Of a stretch of DNA of 64,000 nucleotides, positions 1-9,928 are shown piece after piece. A model generated the notes under the pieces. It saw only the letters and a program-made list of their open reading frames with translations. It did not search any database and was not told the origin of the DNA. Position 1 is the first letter of the stretch; each line of letters opens with the position of its first letter. Source of the DNA: Flavobacteriaceae bacterium (GTDB taxonomy: Bacteria; Bacteroidota; Bacteroidia; Flavobacteriales; Flavobacteriaceae); assembly GCA_017858055.1 (NCBI GenBank), contig JAFMCA010000004.1:34877-98876 (forward strand). The letters are read 5' to 3'. The position numbers were made by a program, and so were the translations under genes.

Positions 1-1290
1 TACAATTTGGTGAGTAAAGTCGATTTTACGAAACGATATGAATTTTTAAAATCCAATGCGGTTCTAAAATTTGGTACCTACGGTTCATATAAGGAACGTG
101 ATTTTTCAATTGCACAGTATTCTGTAAGTTCCAATTACACTTCAGAAAATGATTGGAATAATTACAATGGAGATCCAAACCAACTTTTTAATCCCAACTT
201 TCTTATCGGCCCAAACAATCTCAAAGGAACCTATATTAATCCACAAACTACCCTAAGACAAGATGCAAATGTATTCAATGCCAAACAGCAGAATTTTGCG
301 GCTTATGTTTCTAATGAATTCAATTTTACTGAAAAATTAAAATCTATTCTGGGATTTCGCTTTGAAAAGTATCAGGTGTTTTACACTGGGAAAAACAGTC
401 AGTTAGGACAAGTATTCAACAATCAAAATATCATAAATAAAAACAATATATTTCCTTCAGCGAATTTTATTTACAGCTTGAATGAAAATCGGAATATCCG
501 TCTTGCGTATTCGTTGACCACGGCAAGACCGAGTTTTAAAGAGGCTTCAATTGCCGAAATTTACGACCCCCTGTCCAACTTATTTTTTATCGGAAACATT
601 AATATCCGTCCCACCTATATCGATAATTTTGATCTCCGCTATGAAGCCTTTGGTGAAAATGCACAACTGTTTGCCCTAAGTGCCTTTTACAAAAACCTTA
701 CTGATCCCATTGAAATTGGTTTTGTTGCGGCATCTACCTCCAACTACAAGCCCCTCAATCTTGAACAAGCGAAAGTCTTTGGCTTAGAACTGGAGTTGAG
801 AAAAGACCTCAGCACTTGGTTCGCAAATTTAACCCATTGGAATCTCAATATAAACGGATCTTATATTCTTTCAGATGAAAAATACAGTGAGGATGAATTG
901 AAATTGAGACAACTTGGCCTGAGAGAAGGACAAACCTTGGGAGATTCAAGACCTTTACAGGGACAATCCCCATATTTAGTTAACGCTGGTTTGGAATACA
1001 ACAACCAAGAAAAAAGTGTTCAGGGAGGTCTCTACTATAACGTTCAAGGAAAAACACTTCAAGTTGTTGGGGATGGCTTTTATCCTGATGTCTTTACTAT
1101 GCCTTTTCACAGCCTTAATCTGAATTTGACTAAGCAACTAGACCGCGGGCAAAAATTAACCTTAAAAATCACTAACCTATTAAACGATACTCAAGAAAGC
1201 CTGTTTATAGGAGCCGAAAATGAAAGTCAAGTATTTAGCTACAGGTTTTTGGGAAGAACCTTAAGTCTGGGGTACTCTGTAGCATTTTAA
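1..1290 (+). CDS. TonB-dependent receptor, C-terminal part (cut by left edge)
   Basis: Outer-membrane receptor that would import a large or scarce substrate using TonB energy. The reading frame is open from base 1, so the signal peptide, carboxypeptidase-like domain and plug lie outside the window. What remains (about 429 residues) is barrel: alternating aromatic and polar strands, with family-typical stretches such as RLAYSLTTARPSF and NIRPTYIDNFDLRYE, and a last strand ending SLGYSVAF with the terminal Phe used for BAM recognition. The substrate cannot be told from this part. The convergent neighbour is a phosphate transporter, so a phosphate-related substrate is possible but only an inference. 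The first in-frame start-like codon (TTG at 7) is internal, not the true start. Confidence 0.85.
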   Translation, partial: YNLVSKVDFTKRYEFLKSNAVLKFGTYGSYKERDFSIAQYSVSSNYTSENDWNNYNGDPNQLFNPNFLIGPNNLKGTYINPQTTLRQDANVFNAKQQNFAAYVSNEFNFTEKLKSILGFRFEKYQVFYTGKNSQLGQVFNNQNIINKNNIFPSANFIYSLNENRNIRLAYSLTTARPSFKEASIAEIYDPLSNLFFIGNINIRPTYIDNFDLRYEAFGENAQLFALSAFYKNLTDPIEIGFVAASTSNYKPLNLEQAKVFGLELELRKDLSTWFANLTHWNLNINGSYILSDEKYSEDELKLRQLGLREGQTLGDSRPLQGQSPYLVNAGLEYNNQEKSVQGGLYYNVQGKTLQVVGDGFYPDVFTMPFHSLNLNLTKQLDRGQKLTLKITNLLNDTQESLFIGAENESQVFSYRFLGRTLSLGYSVAF

Positions 1291-1319
1291 CAACCGGAAA
1301 CGCCCCCTTCCAAACAGTA

Positions 1320-1360
1320 AAGTTATAAGAAATAATCCTAAGGATTATTTCTTATAACTT
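1320..1360. terminator. Bidirectional terminator, perfect 19-bp hairpin
   Basis: Perfect inverted repeat with arms 1320-1338 and 1342-1360 and a 3-base loop (TAA). It sits between the convergent receptor gene and the PiT gene. The right arm runs into the last codons and stop of the PiT gene. A T-rich tract follows on either strand only weakly, so termination is inferred from position and symmetry. Confidence 0.7.
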
Positions 1361-3588
1361 GTATAATACTCGTTGAGAAGATTCATAACACTTTTTACTA
1401 TGTCCTTCGTTTCTAATAAAATATTAAAATACAATGTCGTATTTTTTGGACTTGATTCTTCTTTTCGAGTACGCTCAATCTGCTTGTTTATTTTTTCAGA
1501 GATCATATCAACGATCTCTTGTTTTTGAGCAGTTAAAAACGAAACTCTCTCAAATTTTCTGCTGCTAAAAACTTCGATGATCTCAGCATACAACAACTCC
1601 AATCGGTCGTTGATTTCCTTTAAATCTTTAAATTGATTGAACTTGAGCTTTTCGTGCTGATTTCTTACGTGCTTATAACTTTTCCTAGAAATAAATTCTA
1701 ACGACTGTGCGATATCTGTTAGATAAGCCAAAATAATGATATAAAAATTACTGCCCCGTACACTGGTCTCATCTAAACTTTTTATCAAATAGAAAATATT
1801 GTCTCTAAGCTCCTCTATTTCGCTTTCTAACTTCTCAACTCCTTTTTTGCTCTTCTTAAGCGTATCTACATTTTGAGTAGATAATCCCTTTAAAAAATTC
1901 GCATAGATCTTATTGGTTCTGGAGATCACATTTACAATGTTATCTGCGGATTCAAATATGATCCCTTGAACCGTACTACTTTCAGATTTCTTTAATTCTC
2001 TTTGGGTTACTTGAGTCGTTTTCTTTTTGTGCTGAAGGAAGTTTCTAGCCAAAAGAAGAATTGTAACCAGCAATAATACAGGAATCATGGTGAATTTATC
2101 CCAACGAATTAGGAAAACAACAATCCCAGAAGCAACAAAGGCTGCAAAAGCTGTTAAAAACCAACCTCCAATTACATTTACTACTCCTGCGACGCGGTAT
2201 ACGGCACTTTCTCGGCCCCATGCTCTATCCGCTAAGGAAGTTCCCATAGCTACCATAAAAGTAACATAAGTAGTAGATAAAGGCAGTTTCATCGCCGTAG
2301 CAATAGAAATCAGTATTCCAGCAACCATTAAATTCACAGAAGCTCGGATCATATCAAATGCAGGTGCATCGAGACTTTGATCTTTACTGATCATAAAATT
2401 ACTATTGCGTTCAAAGCTTTTTTCAATTTTTTTATGTGTGGATTCCGGTATCAAAGAACCGATGACTGAAGAAGACTTAAAGAAAAAGTTAACGATGCCT
2501 CTTGAAAAGAAATTCGGATTGAATTTCTCATGCGTATCGTTTTGTCTTGACAAACCGATTTCAGTTTCTGCAACGGTTTTTGCCTTTTTAGAAAACCATA
2601 GTGTTACCACCATTATGCCCCCAGCAATAAATAATAAAAAGGGTTCTGCTGGCACTTTTTTATCCAGAGATTCCATGGAAAATAACGATGCGTCTATACC
2701 CGAAACGCTCCATGCCTCATAGGAATGATATGCTGCCATAGACACTCCGATAAAGTTAACCAAGTCATTCCCTGAGAATGCTAAAGCAAGGCCAAAAGTT
2801 CCTACTAGGATGACAACAATCAAAATACTTTTTTCAGAAATCTTCTGAAAGAGGTAGGAAAAAGCGGTCAAAATGATAAACGATATCACAACTAAAACAA
2901 TTTCATTGTTTTTGAGTAGTCCAGATATTTCGCTGTAAAAAGGAGTTCCTTGTAACCCTTTGATAAAGATAAAATAGGTTATAGAAGTGAGCGCTATTCC
3001 CCCAAAAAGGGCTCCAAAGTTTTTGATTTTCTTCTCAAACTGAAAAGTAAAAACTAGTCTAGATATATATTGAACAAAAGCACCCACAGAAAATGAAATT
3101 ACCACAGATAAGAGTATTCCGCTGATAATGGTAATCGCTTTGTCGGTATTGATATACCTTCCTATATCCACAAGTGTTTCTGTGTCGGATTCTAGTATTT
3201 TAAAAATAGACATCACAACCGAGGCTCCTAAAAGTGTAAAAACGATTGAAACGGTAGTGGAAGTAGGTAACCCTAGGGTATTAAAAAAATCGAGCAGTAA
3301 AATATCCGTAATGATTACTGCCATAAAAATGATCATGATTTCATCAAAATAAAACTCACCAGGATTGAAAATTCCTTTTCGAGCTACTTCCATCATCCCA
3401 CTGGAAAAAATTGCTCCAACAAAGATTCCGACACTTGCAACAATCATGATAGTCTTCAGTGATATAGCTTTTGAGCCAATGGCAGAGTTTAAAAAGTTAA
3501 TTGCATCATTGCTAACTCCCACTACGATATCCAATACAGCAAGGGCTGCAAGGGCAATCAACATATATAAATAAATATTATCCATCAT
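1345..3588 (-). CDS. Inorganic phosphate transporter, PiT family, with C-terminal PhoU-like domain
   Basis: Inner-membrane low-affinity phosphate permease (H+ or Na+ coupled in the family). The N-terminal half carries the first PiT repeat, with DIVVGVSNDAINFLNSAIGS near residue 20 and GLPTSTTVSIVFTLLGAS near residue 107. The second repeat lies around residues 410-490 (DMIRASVNLMVAG, KLPLSTTYVTFMVAMGTSLADRAWG). A hydrophilic loop of about 70 residues separates them (about 335-405). After the last membrane segment (about residue 515) a charged helical region of about 220 residues resembles the PhoU-like/DUF47 module that other bacteria encode as a separate protein. Length 747 residues is well above a plain PiT (about 330-500). 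It lies 56 bp after the phosphate porin on the same strand, which supports one phosphate-uptake operon. Start may be ATG at 3588 or the adjacent ATG at 3585. Confidence 0.9.
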   Translation of the reverse strand: MMDNIYLYMLIALAALAVLDIVVGVSNDAINFLNSAIGSKAISLKTIMIVASVGIFVGAIFSSGMMEVARKGIFNPGEFYFDEIMIIFMAVIITDILLLDFFNTLGLPTSTTVSIVFTLLGASVVMSIFKILESDTETLVDIGRYINTDKAITIISGILLSVVISFSVGAFVQYISRLVFTFQFEKKIKNFGALFGGIALTSITYFIFIKGLQGTPFYSEISGLLKNNEIVLVVISFIILTAFSYLFQKISEKSILIVVILVGTFGLALAFSGNDLVNFIGVSMAAYHSYEAWSVSGIDASLFSMESLDKKVPAEPFLLFIAGGIMVVTLWFSKKAKTVAETEIGLSRQNDTHEKFNPNFFSRGIVNFFFKSSSVIGSLIPESTHKKIEKSFERNSNFMISKDQSLDAPAFDMIRASVNLMVAGILISIATAMKLPLSTTYVTFMVAMGTSLADRAWGRESAVYRVAGVVNVIGGWFLTAFAAFVASGIVVFLIRWDKFTMIPVLLLVTILLLARNFLQHKKKTTQVTQRELKKSESSTVQGIIFESADNIVNVISRTNKIYANFLKGLSTQNVDTLKKSKKGVEKLESEIEELRDNIFYLIKSLDETSVRGSNFYIIILAYLTDIAQSLEFISRKSYKHVRNQHEKLKFNQFKDLKEINDRLELLYAEIIEVFSSRKFERVSFLTAQKQEIVDMISEKINKQIERTRKEESSPKNTTLYFNILLETKDIVKSVMNLLNEYYTSYKK

Positions 3589-3644
3589 TTGGTTTTTAAA
3601 AGGTAAAGATGTGTTTTTTTATGAATATCAAGGTTACTAAACTA

Positions 3645-4853
3645 TTAAAAATGCAAATCAAAACCAGTTCTGAAAAGCACGTAATCTTTCCTAGTGTCCG
3701 ATCTTGAAAAACTGAGATCTGCCTGAACTTTTAAACTATGACCCACAATATACTTTGAGAGTCCATAGGTAATCTGCTGAAGATCGGATAGTCGGGTGAT
3801 TTCTTGAAAATCTAAATTCGTATACCTTATGGTCATTTCTACATTGTTTTTAAAGAGATAACTTCCTTGGAAATTGATTGCAGAACCTGCGCCTACCACT
3901 GCTCCTGTTTTTGTTTTTCCATCATCTTCTAAAGCTTCAATGGCGTCTGCAGTTCTTTTTGCATATTCTCCAGTGAGTGCAAAACCATTGTATTTAAGTA
4001 CTCCATCAACAAATAGGGTGGTAATGTCAGTTTCAAATAAACCTCCACTGGATTGTGTCATGTATGAACCCAGATTTGAGCGGGTCTTTACTGCATTTTT
4101 GTTTATATCATAGGTGATTCCAAACATAGCTTTAACGGTAGCCTCTCTAGATAAATCTCCCTGAGAGTAGTCTCCTTTGGATTTAAATTCACCGAAGGGT
4201 AATATTTCCAATCTACTGGTGTACTGAAGACCCCCGAGATTCCCTTCTGTTATGTTTCTTCCTTCACCTTGTGATACTGCAAATTTTTCTTTGCTGATCC
4301 AGTTTCCAAAAAGTTTGGATTGGTGTCTCAATTGAACCCCCATATCCCGATCAATATTAAATCTGCTATTTAATAACGACCGATCAATCAATTGAAGGTT
4401 TGCTGAGGATACAACCCGCTCTATGTTCCCTGGAAGTTTGGTTTGACCTGCCCACAATTCAAAGCCTTGATAGAATTCCCATTGGATTACGGCATCAAGG
4501 ATATAACGAGGTGTATTCCTATTAAAAATACTTGCCCCAGAAATATCTCTGTTAGAAAGCCCTAGTTCTACCTTGTAAGAGAGTTTAGGCGAAAAAGCAA
4601 AGCCATCAAATTTTAATCGAGCTCTGCGGATCTGGAAGTTATATTCTGCAGGAGCATAGCTGTCTTCATCATAGTCCCACTGACTTTCGTAGCGTGTTTG
4701 GAAACGGGGAGCAAATTTTACACTAAAGGAACTGTCTTTAGCAATAAAATTAATCATCCCTTTGCCAAATTTAGTGTCACTGACTTGTTGAGCAAAAAGA
4801 AGGTTAGTAAATACGGTAATAAAAAATAAGCTGGATACTGTCCAATATTTCAT
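3645..4853 (-). CDS. Phosphate-selective porin O/P-like outer-membrane protein
   Basis: Predicted outer-membrane channel of the OprO/OprP family, 402 residues. It has a cleavable signal peptide ending near residue 21 (LLFAQQ), then beta-strand-rich sequence with typical porin features: FAPRFQTRYESQWDYD, QIRRARLKFDGFAFSPKLSY and WAGQTKLPGN. The protein ends FRTGFDLHF with an aromatic C-terminus. It is immediately upstream of the PiT transporter on the same strand, so phosphate could cross the outer membrane here and the inner membrane through PiT. Some Bacteroidetes members of the family transport other anions, so phosphate specificity rests mainly on the neighbour. The upstream gap contains repeated TTAAC motifs that might be a regulator site. 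Confidence 0.85.
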   Translation of the reverse strand: MKYWTVSSLFFITVFTNLLFAQQVSDTKFGKGMINFIAKDSSFSVKFAPRFQTRYESQWDYDEDSYAPAEYNFQIRRARLKFDGFAFSPKLSYKVELGLSNRDISGASIFNRNTPRYILDAVIQWEFYQGFELWAGQTKLPGNIERVVSSANLQLIDRSLLNSRFNIDRDMGVQLRHQSKLFGNWISKEKFAVSQGEGRNITEGNLGGLQYTSRLEILPFGEFKSKGDYSQGDLSREATVKAMFGITYDINKNAVKTRSNLGSYMTQSSGGLFETDITTLFVDGVLKYNGFALTGEYAKRTADAIEALEDDGKTKTGAVVGAGSAINFQGSYLFKNNVEMTIRYTNLDFQEITRLSDLQQITYGLSKYIVGHSLKVQADLSFSRSDTRKDYVLFRTGFDLHF

Positions 4854-4898
4854 TTTCAGAAATTTTCTGCAAAAGACCGTATTTATGGAATATCCAAT

Positions 4899-4955
4899 GT
4901 TAAGTTAACGTTAAGCATTTAACTCTTAGTTAACATGGCTTGTGAATATGTTAAC
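4899..4955 (-). promoter_or_regulatory. Candidate operator: five TTAAC repeats upstream of the porin-PiT pair
   Basis: Read on the minus strand, TTAAC occurs at 4950-4954, 4929-4933, 4910-4914, 4904-4908 and 4899-4903, within 55 bases and 46 bases from the porin start. The outer members of the last cluster are 11 bp apart, one helical turn. PhoP boxes in Bacillus are TTAACA-like direct repeats spaced about 11 bp, so a phosphate-response regulator is a reasonable guess. No Bacteroidetes consensus is proven by this sequence. Confidence 0.35.
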
Positions 4956-4984
4956 AAACCGTTATTGTTTAGTGCATTTGTCCG

Positions 4985-7426
4985 TTATGAACCACACATC
5001 AAACAGTTGTCATCTTCATTCCCTTTGGCTTGTGCCAACATTTCTTTAAGTTCTTGTGGACTCAAGGGTTCTACAGGTACACTCGCCTGAGCAGTTGCTA
5101 CGGAAGCTCCTGCTACTCCAGAGGCCATTTCGGCTACCGGTGGTGCTTCTGCTTTTACTTTATTATCTATAGTAAATTTGATTGCGTCAACAGCAGATTT
5201 CGTTCTCAAATAGTACATTCCTGTTTTTAGTCCTGATTTCCAACCGTAAAAATGCATTGATGTCAATTTAGCCATCGTAGCCCCCTCCATAAAAAGATTT
5301 AAGGATTGAGATTGGTCGATAAAGTACCCCCGTTGGCGCGACATATCAATAATGTCTTTCATACTCATTTCCCATACGGTACGGTAAAGTTCTTTTAGAT
5401 CATTTGGAATGCCTTGGATATTTTGAACAGAACCATTATTACGCATCAATTCTTGCTTCATGTCTTCATTCCACAAACCTCGTTCAACCAAATCCTCCAG
5501 TAGGTGTTTGTTTACCACAATAAATTCCCCCGAAAGAACGCGTCGAGTATAAATATTCGAGGTGTAAGGTTCAAAGCATTCGTTGTTACCTAAAATCTGA
5601 GAGGTACTTGCTGTAGGCATGGGAGCTACCAACAGTGAATTCCGTACTCCTTGCTTTTTAACCGTTTTGCGTAAAGCTTCCCAATCCCATCGTCCGCTAA
5701 GCTCCTCATCTTTAATGCCCCACAAATTGTGCTGGAATTCTCCATTAGAAATGGGAGATCCTTTGTAGGTAGGGTAGGGTCCATCTTTTTTGGCTTCCTC
5801 TGTGGAAGCGGTTACAGCTGCAAAATAAAGCGTTTCAAAAATTTCTTGATTCAGTTTTTTAGCCTCGTCAGAGGTAAAAGGCAGTCTTAGCATAATAAAG
5901 GCGTCTGCTAAACCTTGAACCCCCAATCCAATTGGACGATGTCTGAAGTTAGAATTTTCTGCCTCTTTTACCGGGTAATAATTTCGATCGATTACTCGGT
6001 TAAGGTTTTTAGTCACCCTTACCGTCACATCAAATAGCGCCTTATGGTCAAATGCTTTGTCTTTGATGAACATGGGTAAAGCGATTGAAGCAAGATTACA
6101 AACCGCAACTTCGTCTGCTGAGGTATATTCTAAAATTTCAGTACATAGGTTGGAAGACCGTATCGTCCCAAGATTTTTTTGATTGGATTTTCTGTTAGCA
6201 GAATCCTTATAAAGCATGTAAGGAGTACCCGTCTCAATTTGAGATTCTAATATTTTTTCCCAAAGCTCACGAGCTTTAATGGTCTTTCTACCCTTACCTT
6301 CTTTTTCGTATTGAGTATAGAGTGCTTCAAATTCTTCCCCGTGTACATTGAATAAGTTGGGACATTCGTTTGGACACATCAGAGTCCAATCTGCATTTTC
6401 TTCAACGCGTTTCATAAATAAATCCGGTGTCCACATGGCGTAAAACAAATCTCTTGCACGCATTTCCTCTTTCCCGTGATTCTTTTTTAATTCCAAAAAT
6501 TCGAATATGTCCGCATGCCAAGGCTCTACGTAAATCGCAAAAGATCCTTTGCGCTTCCCTCCCCCTTGATCAACATAACGTGCTGTGTCGTTAAATACTC
6601 TGAGCATGGGTACGATTCCATTGGAAGTTCCATTGGTTCCTGAGATGTAGGAACCTGTTGCACGAACGTTGTGAATAGACAATCCGATTCCACCTGCTGA
6701 TTGGGAGATTTTGGCGGTTTGTTTTAGCGTGTCGTAAATCCCGTCAATACTATCGTCTTTCATGGTTAAAAGAAAACAAGAAGACATTTGAGGTTTGGGA
6801 GTTCCTGAATTAAACAAGGTCGGAGTAGCGTGGGTAAAATAGCGCTTCGACATTAATTCGTAGGTCTCCAAAGCCGATTCGATATCGTCTAAATGAATAC
6901 CAATGGAAACTCGCATGAGCATGTGCTGAGGACGCTCTACAATCTTTCCGTTAAGCTTCAAAAGATACGAGCGCTCTAAAGTTTTAAACCCAAAAAAGTC
7001 ATAGCCAAAATCACGATTGTAGATGATGCTTGAATCCAGTTTATCCGCATTTTTTTGAATGATTTTAAACACCTCATCCGAAAGTAAAGGAGCCTTCTTT
7101 CCGGTTCTTGGGTTGATGTATAGATATAAATCGGTCATCGTTTCGGAGAACGACTTTTTGGTGTTTTTGTGGAGGTTGGATACCGAAATTCTGGCCGCCA
7201 ACTTTGCATAATCGGGGTGTGTAGTGGTCATGGTCGCAGCGATTTCTGCAGCCAAATTATCCAATTCAGAGGTAGTTACTCCATCATACAGTCCTTCAAT
7301 TACACGCATCGCAACCCGAACTGGATCGACAAGAGGATTTAATCCATAGTTGAGCTTTCGGATTCTGGCGGTAATTTTATCGAACATGATGGGCTCTTTA
7401 CGACCATCTCTTTTTACTACAAACAT
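4985..7426 (-). CDS. nrdA: Class Ia ribonucleoside-diphosphate reductase, large subunit
   Basis: Reduces ribonucleoside diphosphates to deoxyribonucleotides with the NrdB radical subunit. Residues 1-90 form the ATP-cone for allosteric activity control (VVKRDGRKE start). The catalytic barrel shows the redox pair C217 (SSCFLL) and C443 (AVCNLAS), and the active-site trio N426, C428, E430 in SSNLCTEI. The tail ends with CLMC, the pair that re-reduces the active site through thioredoxin or glutaredoxin. Length 813 residues fits the eukaryote-like NrdA group. It lies 64 bp downstream of nrdB on the same strand, so the two are probably co-transcribed with nrdB first. A region of low complexity (Ala, Val, Pro) precedes the CxxC tail, as expected for its flexible arm. 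Confidence 0.97.
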   Translation of the reverse strand: MFVVKRDGRKEPIMFDKITARIRKLNYGLNPLVDPVRVAMRVIEGLYDGVTTSELDNLAAEIAATMTTTHPDYAKLAARISVSNLHKNTKKSFSETMTDLYLYINPRTGKKAPLLSDEVFKIIQKNADKLDSSIIYNRDFGYDFFGFKTLERSYLLKLNGKIVERPQHMLMRVSIGIHLDDIESALETYELMSKRYFTHATPTLFNSGTPKPQMSSCFLLTMKDDSIDGIYDTLKQTAKISQSAGGIGLSIHNVRATGSYISGTNGTSNGIVPMLRVFNDTARYVDQGGGKRKGSFAIYVEPWHADIFEFLELKKNHGKEEMRARDLFYAMWTPDLFMKRVEENADWTLMCPNECPNLFNVHGEEFEALYTQYEKEGKGRKTIKARELWEKILESQIETGTPYMLYKDSANRKSNQKNLGTIRSSNLCTEILEYTSADEVAVCNLASIALPMFIKDKAFDHKALFDVTVRVTKNLNRVIDRNYYPVKEAENSNFRHRPIGLGVQGLADAFIMLRLPFTSDEAKKLNQEIFETLYFAAVTASTEEAKKDGPYPTYKGSPISNGEFQHNLWGIKDEELSGRWDWEALRKTVKKQGVRNSLLVAPMPTASTSQILGNNECFEPYTSNIYTRRVLSGEFIVVNKHLLEDLVERGLWNEDMKQELMRNNGSVQNIQGIPNDLKELYRTVWEMSMKDIIDMSRQRGYFIDQSQSLNLFMEGATMAKLTSMHFYGWKSGLKTGMYYLRTKSAVDAIKFTIDNKVKAEAPPVAEMASGVAGASVATAQASVPVEPLSPQELKEMLAQAKGNEDDNCLMCGS

Positions 7427-7490
7427 GATTTTGACTTTTATTGATTACTAATTCGGTTACTTCTGATTTATGGTTTGGTTTTAAAGCGAC

Positions 7491-8468
7491 TTAAAAGTCA
7501 GCATCAAAACTAATTTTGGTCTCGCTTTGTTCGTTATTAAGCACACCCGCTTTCTGGTATTCCCCTACACGCTTTTCAAAAAAGTTCGTTTTCCCTTGCA
7601 GTGATATCATATCCATGAAGTCAAACGGATTGGTCACATTGAATTCTTTTTCTAGATTGAGTTCAACTAACAAACGATCCGTAACAAACTCCAAGTACTG
7701 AGTCATCAATTTAGAATTCATCCCTATCAAACTGATGGGTAAGGATTCTGTAATAAATTCACGCTCAATATTTAAAGCATCTAAAAGGATTTCTTTAATC
7801 CGAGCTGGGGGCACTTTGTTAACTAAATGATGGTTGTGTAAGTGCACCGCAAAATCACAATGAACTCCTTCGTCTCTTGAGATTAATTCGTTTGAGAAAG
7901 TGAGTCCGGGCATAAGACCTCTCTTTTTCAACCAATAAATTGAACAAAAAGCTCCTGAAAAGAAAATTCCCTCTACGGCTGCAAAGGCTATCAGACGCTC
8001 TGCGAAAGAATCCGAATCAATCCACTTCAATGCCCAATCTGCTTTTTTCTTGATTGCGGGAAACACTTCGATTGCCTTAAACAAATTGTTCTTTTCAACA
8101 TCGTCTTTCACATAGGTGTCAATCAACAACGAATAGGTTTCTGAGTGAATGTTCTCCATCATAATTTGGAAACCGTAGAAAAATTTTGCCTCAGAATATT
8201 GAACTTCATTGACAAAGTTCTCCGCTAAATTTTCATTTACGATTCCATCCGAAGCAGCAAAAAAAGCTAAGATATGCTTGATGAAATATTTTTCATCATC
8301 ATTCAACTTGTTGTTCCAATCCGACAAATCTTGATGGAGATCAATTTCCTCTGCTGTCCAAAAACTAGCCTCCATTTTTTTATACCATTCCCAAATGTCG
8401 TGATGTTGGATTGGGAAGATTACAAATCGGTTTTCATTTTCTTGGAGAATAGGTTCTACTGCTGCCAT
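7491..8468 (-). CDS. nrdB: Class Ia ribonucleoside-diphosphate reductase, small (radical) subunit
   Basis: Ferritin-like di-metal protein that generates the tyrosyl radical for NrdA, 325 residues. All expected ligands are visible: D74 ([10 protein letters not shown]), E105 and H108 (MMENIHSE), E166 ([10 protein letters not shown]), E200 and H203 (SRDEGVH), and the radical tyrosine Y112 in ETYSLL. The sequence around the iron site resembles eukaryotic R2 proteins more than E. coli NrdB. The C-terminal tail ending SFDADF is the peptide that docks on NrdA. ATG start follows a 227-bp gap that should hold the operon promoter. I see only a weak -7-like AATCTTTG on the minus strand there. Confidence 0.97.
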   Translation of the reverse strand: MAAVEPILQENENRFVIFPIQHHDIWEWYKKMEASFWTAEEIDLHQDLSDWNNKLNDDEKYFIKHILAFFAASDGIVNENLAENFVNEVQYSEAKFFYGFQIMMENIHSETYSLLIDTYVKDDVEKNNLFKAIEVFPAIKKKADWALKWIDSDSFAERLIAFAAVEGIFFSGAFCSIYWLKKRGLMPGLTFSNELISRDEGVHCDFAVHLHNHHLVNKVPPARIKEILLDALNIEREFITESLPISLIGMNSKLMTQYLEFVTDRLLVELNLEKEFNVTNPFDFMDMISLQGKTNFFEKRVGEYQKAGVLNNEQSETKISFDADF

Positions 8469-8695
8469 CTGTTTCGGTTGTTATTTGGTTAAAAAAGTAT
8501 TTGAATATCGTCTTACAAAGATTCTAAAATCAACTCATATTTGAAAGACGAACTTTTCCACAATGGATGCTAGTTTTTAACAAAATGAACTCTTTTTATG
8601 ATTTTAAGATCAAATCATATTATAATTAAAGTGCTGTTTATAAGCAACTTAGACTATACGTCCCTCTTGAATCCCCTAGAAACAGTAACAATTCA

Positions 8696-9262
8696 CTAAG
8701 ACGTCTTTTGAGCGTACTCTTCTAAAGCTTGATACCATGCTTTTCCAAATTTGCGAACCAGTGCTGTTTTTACAAATTGATAGACCGGAATTTTAAAGAT
8801 TTTTCCATAGCTACATGCATCAGAACAAATAGACCAGCTGTGATAATTTACGGCAACCATATTTTCATATTCGGTTACTCGGACTGGGTATAAATGACAA
8901 GAAATGGGCTTTTGAAAATCTATCGCACCTTGATTGTGGGCTTTTTCTATTCCACAGGAGGCAATTCCAGTTTCTGAAAAAACAGTATATGCGCACTCTT
9001 TACCTTTTACCAAAGGAGTTTCAAAATCCCCATCGACTCCTTTAACATAAACACCTTGTTCTTCAATCGATTTAATGCCTTTTTTATTTAGAAAGGGTTT
9101 AATTTTGGAGTAGTTTTTTTCCAGAAAGAGGGTTTCTTCCTTTTCTAAAGGAGCCCCTGCTTCTCCTGCAACACAACATTCTCCTTTACATTTTGATATA
9201 TTACAAACAAAATCTTCGGAAAATAAATCATCGGAAACTAAGGTATTTTCAATAGACAACAT
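8696..9262 (-). CDS. DUF3109 family Cys-rich protein
   Basis: Unknown function, 188 residues, no signal peptide or membrane segment. The N-terminal Cys-rich block CNISKCKGECC (residues 20-30) and later cysteines (GKECAYTVF, ASCGIEKAH, PISCHLYPV, WSICSDACSYG) are the pattern of DUF3109, a family with probable metal or Fe-S binding that is widespread in Bacteroidetes. It is divergent from the MarC gene and separated from nrdB by 227 bp, so it is probably a single-gene unit. The family assignment is firm from the cysteine pattern, but the role is not known. Confidence 0.85.
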   Translation of the reverse strand: MLSIENTLVSDDLFSEDFVCNISKCKGECCVAGEAGAPLEKEETLFLEKNYSKIKPFLNKKGIKSIEEQGVYVKGVDGDFETPLVKGKECAYTVFSETGIASCGIEKAHNQGAIDFQKPISCHLYPVRVTEYENMVAVNYHSWSICSDACSYGKIFKIPVYQFVKTALVRKFGKAWYQALEEYAQKTS

Positions 9263-9318
9263 CTCGCTTTTTTTTCAAAATTACTGATTATTTAGCGGTT
9301 CATTTCTGTGAATGAAAT

Positions 9319-9326
9319 TACATTTG
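9319..9326 (+). promoter_or_regulatory. Candidate -7 box TACATTTG upstream of marC-like gene
   Basis: Matches the Bacteroidetes -7 consensus TAnnTTTG and ends 15 bases before the ATG at 9342. No convincing TTTG -33 element is found at the usual spacing, so the call is tentative. Confidence 0.4.
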
Positions 9327-9341
9327 CAAAAAAATTGAGTA

Positions 9342-9911
9342 ATGTTTGATTTTAAAGAACTTTTATCTGCTAGTTTAGTCTTATTCGCGGTTATTGATAT
9401 CGTTGGGAGTATTCCCTTAATCATCAGTCTTCGCGCCAAAGTAGGACACATTCAGTCTGGCAAAGCTTCAGTGATTTCTGCTTTTATCATGATCGGCTTT
9501 TTATTTTTAGGAGAGGAAATATTAAAGCTTATCGGAATAGACATCAATTCTTTTGCCGTTGCGGGTTCATTTGTTATTCTATTTTTAGCTCTAGAAATGA
9601 TTTTAGGGATTAACTTATACAAAGACGATGTGCCGGAAACAGCCTCTATCGTTCCCCTTGCCTTTCCGATGATTGCTGGTGCAGGGACCATGACTTCCTT
9701 ATTATCCCTCCGAGCAGAGTATCATGTACTGAACATTATTTTGGCCATATTGATCAACATCATTTTTGTGTACATCATACTGAAATCTTCCAAGCTAATT
9801 GAAAAAAAACTAGGTAAATCGGGAATAAACATCATTCGCAAGGTTTTTGGAATTGTACTGTTAGCTATTGCCGTAAAACTATTTACGACCAACATTGGTC
9901 AACTCTTTTAA
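9342..9911 (+). CDS. MarC family integral membrane protein
   Basis: Inner-membrane protein of 189 residues with about six hydrophobic segments. Family features include the N-terminal FVIDIVGSIP-like stretch (here AVIDIVGSIPLI, residues 17-28), and VPLAFPMIAGAGTMTSLL in the second half. MarC/NAAT proteins were once linked to multiple antibiotic resistance, but that link was not upheld and the substrate is unknown. A 65-residue membrane protein follows 17 bp downstream on the same strand. ATG start with a short leader after a -7-like box. Confidence 0.88.
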   Translation: MFDFKELLSASLVLFAVIDIVGSIPLIISLRAKVGHIQSGKASVISAFIMIGFLFLGEEILKLIGIDINSFAVAGSFVILFLALEMILGINLYKDDVPETASIVPLAFPMIAGAGTMTSLLSLRAEYHVLNIILAILINIIFVYIILKSSKLIEKKLGKSGINIIRKVFGIVLLAIAVKLFTTNIGQLF

Positions 9912-9928
9912 ATCACTACTTTTATAGA

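Noticed and set aside
9342..9911. Antibiotic-resistance role for the MarC protein
   Set aside because: The name is historical and resistance was not upheld for the family.
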